The notes under the pieces: model-generated
The model's database searches: none
Seen by the model: only the letters and a program-made list of their open reading frames with translations
Told to the model about the DNA's origin: nothing
Shown here: piece by piece, positions 1 to 6,873 of the stretch
Layout of the letters: each line of letters starts with the position of its first letter
Numbering within the stretch: position 1 is the stretch's first letter
Assembly: GCA_964576265.1 (NCBI GenBank)
Contig: CAZNVB010000275.1
Location: forward strand, 1-13,448
DNA length: 13,448 nucleotides
Direction: 5' to 3'
Source of the DNA: CAZNVB01 sp964576265
GTDB taxonomy: Bacteria; Acidobacteriota; Aminicenantia; Aminicenantales; UBA8522
Program-made: the position numbers and the translations under genes

Positions 1-452
1 CTCTGGGTCTCGTTCCGCTCGGACTATTGATCTTCATTGCCTATTGCGGCCTCCGGTTCGGCAATCCGCTGGCTTTCCTCCATGCTCAAGCGACCTGGGG
101 AACCAAAGCGATGTCTCTGTTTGACGTCGGAAAAAAAATCGCCATGCTTCTCCCCTTCCACAGGATGATCTATATCGGTCTGACGATTTTGGCGCTCATG
201 GCCATCGGCGCCATGATCCTCAAGAAATGCCGAGCAAGCCTGATCCTCTACCCGACGCTTCTCATCCCCGTCGTTTTTTTTACCAACGCCATCGAGTCGA
301 TTCCCCGGCAGCTCAGCGTCGCTTTCCCGCTCTTCATCGGCCTGGCCATTCTGGGAAAGAATAAGCTGGTTCATCACCTGCTGGCGATCGGATTCATTTC
401 TCTTCTCGCGCTGTTTGCCATCCTCTCGGCCAACGGTTATTGGTTCGTCTAA
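1..452 (+). CDS. Polytopic membrane protein, probable PIG-V-like mannosyltransferase family (C-terminal part, 5' end outside window)
   Basis: The reading frame is open from the first base (codons start at position 3), so about 149 C-terminal residues are seen and the start lies off the left edge. A TTG at 27 falls inside the open frame and is probably not the start. The protein has about four hydrophobic segments with short charged loops. The stretch FGNPLAFLHAQATWG near the fragment's start resembles the loop of bacterial and archaeal PIG-V/GT76-type mannosyltransferases, which use a polyprenyl-phosphate-linked sugar at the membrane. The later SIPRQLSVAFPLFIGLA segment fits the C-terminal helices of that group. 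The catalytic N-terminal loop is not in the window, so activity cannot be judged. It could equally be another multi-pass glycosyltransferase. The next gene follows after 192 nt. Confidence 0.6.
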   Translation, partial: LGLVPLGLLIFIAYCGLRFGNPLAFLHAQATWGTKAMSLFDVGKKIAMLLPFHRMIYIGLTILALMAIGAMILKKCRASLILYPTLLIPVVFFTNAIESIPRQLSVAFPLFIGLAILGKNKLVHHLLAIGFISLLALFAILSANGYWFV

Positions 453-644
453 GGGTCGGCCATGTCCAGGCCTGCCTTCAAATGCCGGTCTCGGAAATCG
501 GGGAAAGATCCCCAGGAGGGCGGTCTTTCTCGTATCGGACCCGGCCATCGGAAGCATCCCTGAAAAAGCGCTGAGCCTCAATTCGAGACGATTTGCCAAG
601 AGAGCGCCGCCTATGATAAGAAAGCGAAAGAAAGGACAATTCCC
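453..644 (+). other. Intergenic region without recognised features
   Basis: 192 nt between the membrane protein and the TIGR00725 gene. It holds a minor GGGGA/TCCCC hairpin (500-513) without a T-run. TATGAT at 612-617 lacks a -35 box at proper distance (TTGCCA at 593-598 is only 13 nt away). No RNA gene, terminator or small ORF with a ribosome site was convincing. Confidence 0.5.
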
Positions 645-1133
645 ATGCGCGAACTCAGAAAACGGATGCGAATCGGAGTCATCGGCGGCAGTTCGGCCGA
701 CAACCGCTCTCTCCTTGTCGCCTACAAAGTGGGACAGCTGATCGCCCAATCGGGAGCGATCCTGGTCTGCGGAGGCCTCGGCGGAATTATGGAGGCGGCC
801 GCTTCGGGTGCCAAAAGTGCTGAGGGAATGACCGTCGGAATTATCCCAGGAAGGAATCCGGAGGAAGCCAATCCGCACATCGACCTTCCCATTGCCACGG
901 GAATGGGCTACACGAGAAATTCGCTGGTCGCCATGAATGCCGATGCGTTAATTGCCATTGCCGGTGAATACGGCACTCTTTCAGAAATCGCTTACGGAAA
1001 TATCTACGGAAAAAGAGTCGTCGGTCTTGGTACCTGGGAGATCAAAGGAGTCATTAAAGCGGCTTCGCCGGAAGAGGCAGTGGAACTGGCTTTCCGGGGC
1101 TGGAAAGCGAAAGACAGCCCGGATAATCCTTAG
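645..1133 (+). CDS. TIGR00725 family (LOG/DprA-like Rossmann) protein
   Basis: 162 residues, the usual length of the family. The ATG at 645 is preceded by AAAGGA with an 8-nt spacer; an in-frame ATG at 666 lacks a comparable ribosome site. Visible motifs are MRIGVIGGSS (residues 8-17) at the first beta-strand/P-loop, CGGLGGIMEAAASGA (about 43-57), and GEYGTLSEIAYGNIYGKRVVGL (about 107-128), which corresponds to the nucleotide-binding PGGxGTxxE region of LOG/lysine-decarboxylase-like proteins. The family is related to cytokinin-activating phosphoribohydrolases (LOG), which cleave nucleoside monophosphates, but TIGR00725 members have no settled function and the canonical PGG is AGE here. It lies 11 nt upstream of truA, so the two are probably cotranscribed. 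Family assignment is firm; biochemical role is unknown. Confidence 0.85.
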   Translation: MRELRKRMRIGVIGGSSADNRSLLVAYKVGQLIAQSGAILVCGGLGGIMEAAASGAKSAEGMTVGIIPGRNPEEANPHIDLPIATGMGYTRNSLVAMNADALIAIAGEYGTLSEIAYGNIYGKRVVGLGTWEIKGVIKAASPEEAVELAFRGWKAKDSPDNP

Positions 1134-1140
1134 GAGGAGG
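1132..1140 (+). promoter_or_regulatory. Strong Shine-Dalgarno that fixes the TTG start of truA
   Basis: AGGAGGAGG begins inside the TAG stop codon of the upstream gene (1131-1133) and lies a few nt before TTG at 1145. There is no ATG or GTG at this distance. This supports TTG initiation and translational coupling between the TIGR00725 gene and truA. Confidence 0.7.
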
Positions 1141-1144
1141 CGGA

Positions 1145-1906
1145 TTGAGTCCTTTCTGGGATTCCTCCCTGAGGGAAGCGTCCTGCTATAAGCTTGTCCT
1201 TGGCTATGACGGCACGGATTTCTGCGGCTGGCAAAGACAACCTCAAAAGCGAACGGTCCAGGGTGTTCTGGAAGACGCTTTGAACAAAATCTGCGGAAGA
1301 AAGATTCCTGTCGTCGGGGCAGGCCGGACGGATGCAGGAGTCCATGCCCGGGGCCAAGTGGCGAGTTTCAAGGCGGCCGTTCGGCTGTCCGACGATGATC
1401 TTCTTCGAGCCCTCAACGCCGTCCTCCCCGACGACGTCAAGGTTTTTTCCCTCCGGAAAACGACCTTGGATTTCGATGCCCGGAAAATGGCCCGGTCGAA
1501 GATCTATCGGTATCGCATCGTCAATTCCCGCTGGATCAGCCCGTTTCTCTTTCGTTACGCGCTCCACTGGCCTTGGCCGCTTGATGTCGATCGGATGTCG
1601 GAAGCGGCCCGTCTGTTCGTCCGCGAAGCCGATTTCACGGCCTTCTCCTCCAACCGCCTGCTCCATCCCGTGCGCCGGGTCTTCCGGTCGGAAATACGGA
1701 AAAAAGGAAATGAAATCGGCTACACGATCGAGGCCAACGGTTTTCTCAGATACATGGTTCGAGCCATCACCGGGACGCTTCTCGAAGTCGGCCGCGGAAA
1801 GATGGACGTCCGGCAGATCGACGAAATCTTCCGTCAGAACAAGCGTTCGCTTGCCGGCCCCACGGCCCCGGCCAGAGGCCTCTGCCTCGTCAGGGTCATC
1901 TACTGA
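1145..1906 (+). CDS. truA: tRNA pseudouridine synthase A (TruA)
   Basis: 253 residues, a normal length for TruA, which converts uridines 38-40 of the tRNA anticodon stem-loop to pseudouridine. The start is TTG behind AGGAGGAGG. The first ~14 residues are extra; conserved sequence begins at YKLVLGYDGTDFCGWQRQ (15-32). The catalytic motif GRTDAGVHA (60-68) carries the nucleophilic Asp at residue 63. KIYRYRI (about 119-125), the ADFTAFSS region and the C-terminal FLRYMVRAITGTLLEVGRG segment are all typical. No residue essential to the family appears to be missing. It sits 11 nt downstream of the TIGR00725 gene, and a 220-nt intergenic region with a new promoter follows. Identification is secure. 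Confidence 0.97.
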   Translation: MSPFWDSSLREASCYKLVLGYDGTDFCGWQRQPQKRTVQGVLEDALNKICGRKIPVVGAGRTDAGVHARGQVASFKAAVRLSDDDLLRALNAVLPDDVKVFSLRKTTLDFDARKMARSKIYRYRIVNSRWISPFLFRYALHWPWPLDVDRMSEAARLFVREADFTAFSSNRLLHPVRRVFRSEIRKKGNEIGYTIEANGFLRYMVRAITGTLLEVGRGKMDVRQIDEIFRQNKRSLAGPTAPARGLCLVRVIY

Positions 1907-2067
1907 ATAGACCAAAGGACTCCGCTGCCGGTGGTCGAAAGGAGTTTCCCGGCCAGAAGGATTTGTTCGTTCTGCCGCTGGACGACCCGGGTCACCTCTC
2001 GCCTTCCAAGATTACCTCCACAATCATTGATCAGGGACTGGAAGACCGTTCAGGCCGGGATGCGAAT

Positions 2068-2096
2068 TTGACAGACGGCCCGGAGCTTTGTATAAA
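2068..2096 (+). promoter_or_regulatory. Near-consensus sigma-70 promoter for the C69 dipeptidase
   Basis: A perfect -35 box TTGACA (2068-2073) is followed by exactly 17 nt and a -10 box TATAAA (2091-2096, 5 of 6 matches). Predicted initiation near 2103 leaves a ~24-nt leader that contains AAAGGAGG (2113-2120), 6 nt before ATG 2127. Nothing else recognisable was found between the truA stop (1906) and this promoter. Confidence 0.75.
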
Positions 2097-2126
2097 TGGA
2101 CCTCACCCTAAGAAAGGAGGTTTCGG

Positions 2127-3887
2127 ATGAAGAAACAAAACTCTCGCCGGCTCGGCCTGATCGTTTTTTCTGTCGCCGTCCTCATCGGCGCTTCGCTCGG
2201 CCCGGCCGTGGCGAAAAGCCAATGTCCGACCTGTTCGGGACAGCCGGTTTCCGATGCCTGCACCGTCATCATCGTCGGCAAGTCCGCCTCGGCCGACGGC
2301 TCGGTGATGACCACCCACACCTGCGATTGCGGCCTCTGTGACTGGACGTTCCGTTATGTTCCTGCGGCCGACTGGCCAACCGGATCGACGCGAAAAATCT
2401 ATCACATCGACCAGTTCAAGGCCTTCCCGCCCGAAGTCGGACTCAAATGGGAAAGGATCAAGGACAATTTCACCGGCCTTGAAATCCCCCAGCCAGCTCA
2501 CACCTTCGGTTACATCCACGGCGCCTTCGGCTACATGAACGACAACCAGGTCGCGATCGGGGAATCGACGATCGGCTGCCAGAAAAAAATGGAAAACAAC
2601 ACGCCAACGGCGAAGTTCGACATCACCATGCTGACTCTGATCGCCATGGAGAGGGCGACGACGGCCCGTGAGGCCATAAAAATTATGGGCGAGCTGGCGG
2701 AAAAGTACGGTTATGGATTCACCGACACCGGCGAGATGCTCGCCGTCGCCGACCCCAATGAAGTCTGGATTTTCGAGATCATGCCGGTCGGACCGCTGTG
2801 GACGCCGCAAAGCGGCAAGCCGGGAGCGGTTTGGTGCGCGCAGCGAGTCCCGGACGACCACGTCAGCGTCTGCCCCAACGAATCGCGGATCGGCGAGATC
2901 GACATGAAAAACCCGGATTATTTCATGTTCTCGCCGAATGTCGTCTCCTTCGCCGTCGAGCAGAAACTCTATGACCCGAAAAGCGGCCGGCCGTTCAACT
3001 GGAAGAGGGCCTATTCGCCCAACGAGGTCAGCGCCGCCTCATCGAACGGCTCGCGCGTCCGCCTGTGGCGGTTCTTCGATCTCGTCGCCCCGTCCCAGAA
3101 GTTCAGCCCGGAAACGCCCAACATGGACCTTCCCTTTTCCATCAAGCCGGAAAAAAAGCTCTCGGTCGAGGACGTCATGAACATGACTAGGGACAAGTGC
3201 GAAGGGACAATCTTCGACCCCAGCCGGGGTCTTCAGGGCGGACCGTTTGCCAACCCCAATTTCCTTCCCTACGGCTTTCAGCTTGAGGGCCAGCGCTACA
3301 ATACCTCGCGCGTGATCGGCGTCAATCGCGCCGAATATGTCACGGTGACCCAGTCCCGGGGCTGGCTGCCCAACCCGATCGGCGGTATCGTCTGGCTGGC
3401 CTGGGGAGCCCAGGACACCTCCTGCTTCATGCCCTTCTACATCGGGATTACGGAGATTCCGAAATCTTTCCAGGTCGGCGACCACTGGACCTTCAGCCGC
3501 GACTCGGCGCGCTGGGCTTTCGACTATGTCGATTTTCATACCCAGGTCCTCTATTCATACGCCATCCAGGACGTCCGCGCCGCCCAGCTGAAATGGGAAC
3601 AATCGGCCGTCTCGAAGACGCCGAACATCGACGCCTGGGCTCTCGATCTCTATAAGAAAGATCCAACCGAAGCTCGCCGCTTCCTGAACGAATACTCCAA
3701 CAATCACGCCGCCAATGTCATCCAAGCCTGGTGGGATCTGGGAGATCAGCTGCTCGTCAAATACAATCACCTCTGGATCTATGACTCGCAGAAAAGAGAA
3801 CGGCAGGCAATCAAGTTTCCCGATTGGTACCTCAAGATGTTGATTGACTCCAACAAGATCCCGCCACAGACTCAGGAAAAAAAGTAG
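2127..3887 (+). CDS. Secreted C69-family dipeptidase (Ntn hydrolase)
   Basis: 586 residues. The N-terminus is a typical Sec signal peptide: basic MKKQNSRR, a hydrophobic core at 9-25, and a plausible signal-peptidase site after AVA (27-29). The segment DACTVIIVGKSASADGSVM (43-61) matches the start of the C69/U34 peptidase domain (PepD-like). In that family the Cys, here Cys45, becomes the N-terminal nucleophile after propeptide removal. So two cleavages are expected: signal peptide, then about residues 30-44. The family cleaves dipeptides with broad specificity, and here it would act outside the cytoplasm. The N-terminal 75 residues hold six cysteines (33, 36, 45, 66, 68, 71), an unusual density that suggests disulfides or metal binding. 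It is longer than cytosolic PepD (about 470 residues). It is monocistronic with its own strong promoter and ribosome site. Confidence 0.88.
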   Translation: MKKQNSRRLGLIVFSVAVLIGASLGPAVAKSQCPTCSGQPVSDACTVIIVGKSASADGSVMTTHTCDCGLCDWTFRYVPAADWPTGSTRKIYHIDQFKAFPPEVGLKWERIKDNFTGLEIPQPAHTFGYIHGAFGYMNDNQVAIGESTIGCQKKMENNTPTAKFDITMLTLIAMERATTAREAIKIMGELAEKYGYGFTDTGEMLAVADPNEVWIFEIMPVGPLWTPQSGKPGAVWCAQRVPDDHVSVCPNESRIGEIDMKNPDYFMFSPNVVSFAVEQKLYDPKSGRPFNWKRAYSPNEVSAASSNGSRVRLWRFFDLVAPSQKFSPETPNMDLPFSIKPEKKLSVEDVMNMTRDKCEGTIFDPSRGLQGGPFANPNFLPYGFQLEGQRYNTSRVIGVNRAEYVTVTQSRGWLPNPIGGIVWLAWGAQDTSCFMPFYIGITEIPKSFQVGDHWTFSRDSARWAFDYVDFHTQVLYSYAIQDVRAAQLKWEQSAVSKTPNIDAWALDLYKKDPTEARRFLNEYSNNHAANVIQAWWDLGDQLLVKYNHLWIYDSQKRERQAIKFPDWYLKMLIDSNKIPPQTQEKK

Positions 3888-3891
3888 AACC

Positions 3892-3908
3892 GACGCGGCG
3901 CGTCTTTT
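3892..3908 (+). terminator. Small intrinsic terminator-like hairpin between convergent genes
   Basis: GACGC (3892-3896), loop GGC, GCGTC (3900-3904), then TTTT (3905-3908). The 5-bp stem is GC-rich and begins 4 nt after the dipeptidase stop. It overlaps the end of the convergent rimI by two bases. The stem is short and the T-run modest, so termination may be weak. On the minus strand the hairpin has no adjacent T-run. Confidence 0.4.
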
Positions 3909-4365
3909 ACAAGTGCAGGGCGAGGACGAAGGCGTCCTCGGGCGGGTACGAATAGTACCCTTTCCGGACGGCAATCATTCTGAAGCCGAGTTTTTTATAG
4001 AGCCGAAGGGCGGCCTGGTTGGAAGGCCGGACCTCGAGCGTCAAGAGCTTAACTCCTTTAAATCTCAATTCCTCAATGACATGCCTCAAGACCTGTTCGC
4101 CGATGCCCAGCCGCCGAAAGTCGGGATGGATGGCGATATTGTTGACCTGAGCTTCCTCGCCGAACAGCCAATAGATGAGATAGCCGATCACCTGATTGAG
4201 CGTCGAGTGAACGACGACCAGAGGATGGGAAATCGGACGGTTCTGAATCTCGCCCCGAAAGGTGCTCTCATGCCAGGGACAGGGAAAAGAAACCTTTTCG
4301 ATGGCCATGACGGATGGGATGTCGCCTTGTTCCATCCGGCGGATAAAATAGAACTTTTGGGGCAA
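3907..4365 (-). CDS. rimI: Ribosomal protein S18 alanine N-acetyltransferase-like GNAT (RimI)
   Basis: 152 residues. A GNAT fold is visible: the N-terminal FIRRMEQGDIPSVMAIEKVSF (about 7-27) is the usual RimI opening, the acetyl-CoA loop is RRLGIG (84-89), and the C-terminal LYKKLGF and KGYYSYPPEDAFVL follow. Glu111 and Tyr137/138 are candidates for the RimI catalytic acid/base pair. The likely role is acetylation of the N-terminus of ribosomal protein S18, with acetyl-CoA as donor; related GNATs have other substrates. I chose the TTG at 4365, 11 nt after the tsaB stop, because conserved sequence begins before the internal ATG (4335), which has no ribosome site. The upstream sequence is only purine-rich. 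It is the last gene of the operon; the TsaB-RimI pairing is common in bacteria and supports the call. Confidence 0.88.
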   Translation of the reverse strand: MPQKFYFIRRMEQGDIPSVMAIEKVSFPCPWHESTFRGEIQNRPISHPLVVVHSTLNQVIGYLIYWLFGEEAQVNNIAIHPDFRRLGIGEQVLRHVIEELRFKGVKLLTLEVRPSNQAALRLYKKLGFRMIAVRKGYYSYPPEDAFVLALHL

Positions 4366-4376
4366 TCTTTCTTTTT

Positions 4377-5057
4377 CTATTTTTTTTCCTCCGCCTGGGA
4401 TTTGCGGAAATAGAGCGGCGCCAATTCTTCGGCCGTGACTCCTCGGCCATTCTTGAGCATCTCCTGGCCGAGGATTCCGACTTCGCGCCCGATAAAAAGA
4501 GAGCGGTCGGAAAACCGGGCCTTATCTCTGAGGTAAGCGAGAATTTTCTCCCTGAACACCGGCACTCCGTTGCCGATAAAATGGACCACCCGATGGGCCG
4601 GCAACAGAGAGAAAAAAGAGTCCGGCGCATACGCCCCCTGGGAAATCACTTCAACCAGCTGGTGACGCTTCCCTTCGAAGAGGGCCGCGAAGATTTCTCC
4701 CTTCTTGGCGTCGAGGAGCGGGCAAAGAAGCCGGGTTTGGACTTCGGCAATTTTTAAAGCGAGAGCACGGAGGCTGGAAACCGGGGCGATCCTTTTTCCC
4801 GAGGCAAAGGCCAGCGCTTTGACCGTGCTCAGACCGATCCGGATGCCGGTGAAGGAACCGGGACCGGCCGCGACCGCGTATCCCTCGACCGCTTGAATAT
4901 CGATCCGGGCAAGTTTCAGCAACTCGTCAATCGCCCGGAGCAAACGCGAGGAATGAGTTGTCGTCACCTCGGTATTGATCTCGGCGATGAGCTTAGGGCC
5001 TTCGAAAAGGACGACCGACTCGCTGTGGGTCGTCGTGTCGAGAGCCAGAATCCGCAT
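4377..5057 (-). CDS. tsaB: tRNA threonylcarbamoyladenosine biosynthesis protein TsaB
   Basis: 226 residues, the typical size. The N-terminus MRILALDTTTHSESVVL (1-17) is the ASKHA-fold phosphate-loop strand of TsaB. THSSRLLRAIDELL (34-47) and the signature AAGPGSFTGIRIGLSTVKALA (about 63-83) are diagnostic. TsaB is the partner of TsaD (with TsaE) in adding threonylcarbamoyl to A37 of ANN-decoding tRNAs; it is a catalytically inactive TsaD paralogue. The ATG at 5057 follows the TGA of the LeuD-like gene after a single base, which implies translational coupling. RimI follows after 11 nt. TsaD and TsaE are not in this window. Confidence 0.95.
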   Translation of the reverse strand: MRILALDTTTHSESVVLFEGPKLIAEINTEVTTTHSSRLLRAIDELLKLARIDIQAVEGYAVAAGPGSFTGIRIGLSTVKALAFASGKRIAPVSSLRALALKIAEVQTRLLCPLLDAKKGEIFAALFEGKRHQLVEVISQGAYAPDSFFSLLPAHRVVHFIGNGVPVFREKILAYLRDKARFSDRSLFIGREVGILGQEMLKNGRGVTAEELAPLYFRKSQAEEKK

Positions 5058-5058
5058 C

Positions 5059-5607
5059 TCAGCCCGTTTCGCTCTTCATTCGTCCGAAGGCGAAAAGGCC
5101 GCCGGCAAGATAAATTTCGCGCTGGACAGGGCTCATCGGCTCGACGGCCAAAGGCAGATTTTTCTTAAGGTTTCGCGCTTTTCCCGAAAAAAAATCAACT
5201 TCAACCTCATCACCCGTCTCCAAAAGATGCTCCGCTGCCAGACGGTCGAGCTCAAGACAGCGCAGAACCGGCAGGCCGGAATTGACGGCGTTCCGGAAAT
5301 AAATCGAAGAGAAAGACGGCGCCAAGATCGCCCCGACCTTCAGGGCAATGAAACAGTCGACAGCCTGCTGTCGGGAAGACCCGGCGCCGAAATTCCGGCC
5401 GGCGACGATGAAATCACCCGGTTTTATTCGGGAGGGAAAGTCCTTCCAGCCCTCCAGATTGCCGAAGGCATGCTGGCCCATTTCAGAGAGATCGGTGATA
5501 TAGAGGAAAGCGTTATGAAAAATCTGGTCGGTGTCAATGTCCTCGATGAGCTTGCCGTCCCGGCCGAGAAGAACCCAACAATGGCCCCGTTTGATGATCG
5601 GATTCAT
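5059..5607 (-). CDS. LeuD-type small subunit of an aconitase-superfamily hydro-lyase (pair A)
   Basis: 182 residues. The aconitase swivel domain is recognised by IEDIDTDQIF (21-30) and VAGRNFGAGSSRQQA (68-82), whose GSSR binds the substrate carboxylates in this family, and by SSIYFRNAVNSGLPVL (100-115). Together with the large subunit encoded just upstream it should form a heterodimeric dehydratase/hydratase that moves a hydroxyl between adjacent carbons (3-isopropylmalate dehydratase, homoaconitase or aconitase type). The substrate-selecting loop reads HNAFLYITD (31-39), not the YLRM/YLRT-like loops typical of 3-isopropylmalate or homoaconitate enzymes, so substrate is open. The ATG touches the TAG of the large subunit (TAGATG), and tsaB begins 1 nt after its stop. 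The C-terminus is about 15 residues longer than that of pair B. Confidence 0.88.
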   Translation of the reverse strand: MNPIIKRGHCWVLLGRDGKLIEDIDTDQIFHNAFLYITDLSEMGQHAFGNLEGWKDFPSRIKPGDFIVAGRNFGAGSSRQQAVDCFIALKVGAILAPSFSSIYFRNAVNSGLPVLRCLELDRLAAEHLLETGDEVEVDFFSGKARNLKKNLPLAVEPMSPVQREIYLAGGLFAFGRMKSETG

Positions 5608-6858
5608 CTACAAATCCTCCGGGCTGGCGATTTTTCCCAGGACGCACGAGGCCGCGACAACAGCCGGTCCGGCCAGATAGGTCTCTCCCTTGCCCTGCTT
5701 GCCGGGAAAATTGCGGTTTCCCGTGCTGATCTGAACCTCGCCCCGGCCGGTCAGCCCCACATGGCCCTCGGCGCAGCCGCCGCAGCCGGGGTTGACGACG
5801 ATAGCTCCGGCGGAAAAAAGATCCTCAAGGATTCCCTTAGCCAAAAGTTCCTCATAAACCCGCCGCGTCGCCGGAACAACTTTCAGCATGACTCCCTTTT
5901 TGATTTTCCTCCCTCGAAGAAGACGGGCCGCCGCGGCAAAATCTTCAGTCCGGCCGTTGGTACAAGAGCCGATGAATCCGGAATTGATTTCAAGACCCCG
6001 GATCTCGGCCAGCGGCCGAACGTTCGCCGGCGATGGCGGCGCCGCAACCTGGGGTGCGAGTCCGTCGAGGTTGATTTCGATCGTCTCGCTATAAAAGGCG
6101 TCCGCATCGGCGGTCACCGAGGAAAAAGGCTCTTGAGTGAATGTTTCAATTTCGTCCCTTGCCGAGGGGCTTATTTCCGGCAGGAAGCCGATAATCCCCG
6201 CCATTTCGGTGACCATGCTGCAAAGAGTCAAGCGGCCGGCGAGAGAAAGGCCGGCCACCGCCGGACCATAGAATTCGGCCGATTTCAGGGCGATTTTTTT
6301 TGTGCCCAGCTCCTTAAGCACAAAAAGGGTCAGGTCCTTGGCTCCTGCCCAGGGGCCAAGTTTCCCCTTCACTACCACCTTGACCGATTCGGGAACTTCA
6401 AACCACGTCCGGCCGGTCCGGAAAGCGAAGGTGATATCGACATCTCCCATTCCCTGTCCGAAGCTTCCGACGGCGCCAAGAATATTCATGTGGCTATCCG
6501 TGCCGACGACGACCGAATTCGGCCGGGAAAGGCCTTCTTCCATCAGGACATGCGTTCCGATGCCGCTGTCGACATCAAACACCCGGACTCCGTGCTTCCG
6601 GGCGAAATCGCGGCAGAGCTGCTGGTTGTCGGCATAGCGGAGCGTGCAGGCCGGGGCGCAAAGGTCGAAGGTGAAAAATGTCCTCGCCGGATCGGCCAGA
6701 GGAAGACCGGCGTACTCCCGTTCATAGTTCTTGACGACATTCGGCCCGCCGAAATCCCGGGCTGAAAGGATATCGATGTCGAGCCAGACGATTTTTCCGG
6801 GAAGAACTTCATCTTGGGAATGGTTTTGAAGAATCTTTTCGCTGACCGTCTTGCCCAT
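5608..6858 (-). CDS. LeuC-type large subunit of an aconitase-superfamily hydro-lyase, atypical active site (pair A)
   Basis: 416 residues, normal for archaeal-type LeuC/HacA. The three [4Fe-4S] ligands are present: Cys299 in GSCTNGR and Cys359/Cys362 in NPGCGGC. Other landmarks are VSEKIL at the N-terminus, GTDSHMNILGAVGSFGQGMGD (119-139) and PATRRVYEELLAKG (329-342). Catalytic positions differ from the family: the usual Asp-His is FDL (Asp65-Leu66), the usual GxxHQV is GIGTHV (His moved one position, 103), and DSHT is DSHM (121-124). Because the rest of the protein is intact, this looks like a distinct subfamily, not a decayed gene. It would bind an Fe-S cluster and act in the cytoplasm on a di- or tricarboxylate. 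The ATG at 6858 lies 15 nt after the dehydrogenase stop, with AGGG as a modest ribosome site. Database labels are likely to be 3-isopropylmalate dehydratase or homoaconitase. Confidence 0.88.
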   Translation of the reverse strand: MGKTVSEKILQNHSQDEVLPGKIVWLDIDILSARDFGGPNVVKNYEREYAGLPLADPARTFFTFDLCAPACTLRYADNQQLCRDFARKHGVRVFDVDSGIGTHVLMEEGLSRPNSVVVGTDSHMNILGAVGSFGQGMGDVDITFAFRTGRTWFEVPESVKVVVKGKLGPWAGAKDLTLFVLKELGTKKIALKSAEFYGPAVAGLSLAGRLTLCSMVTEMAGIIGFLPEISPSARDEIETFTQEPFSSVTADADAFYSETIEINLDGLAPQVAAPPSPANVRPLAEIRGLEINSGFIGSCTNGRTEDFAAAARLLRGRKIKKGVMLKVVPATRRVYEELLAKGILEDLFSAGAIVVNPGCGGCAEGHVGLTGRGEVQISTGNRNFPGKQGKGETYLAGPAVVAASCVLGKIASPEDL

Positions 6859-6873
6859 TAGAATGACCCTGGG

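Noticed and set aside
593..617. TTGCCA and TATGAT as a promoter for the TIGR00725-truA pair
   Set aside because: The spacer is only 13 nt, too short for a sigma-70 promoter.
24..878. A 284-codon minus-strand open frame crossing the membrane protein, the intergenic gap and the TIGR00725 gene
   Set aside because: It overlaps two supported plus-strand genes; the product is charged, low-complexity and has no recognisable motif.
1910..1936. GACCA/TGGTC inverted repeat just after the truA stop as a terminator
   Set aside because: Only 5 bp with a 17-nt loop and no following T-run.
4975..6765. A 596-codon open frame on the plus strand opposite tsaB and LeuCD pair A
   Set aside because: It is antisense to three well-identified minus-strand genes. 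The translated product is low-complexity, rich in Arg, Gly and Pro, with no recognisable domain and no ribosome site. It is a GC-driven shadow frame.
5059..6858. Pair A as a pseudogene because of missing active-site histidines
   Set aside because: Both frames are intact, all Fe-S ligands remain, the genes are tightly coupled and the substitutions sit in otherwise well-ordered motifs, so a divergent functional enzyme is more likely.
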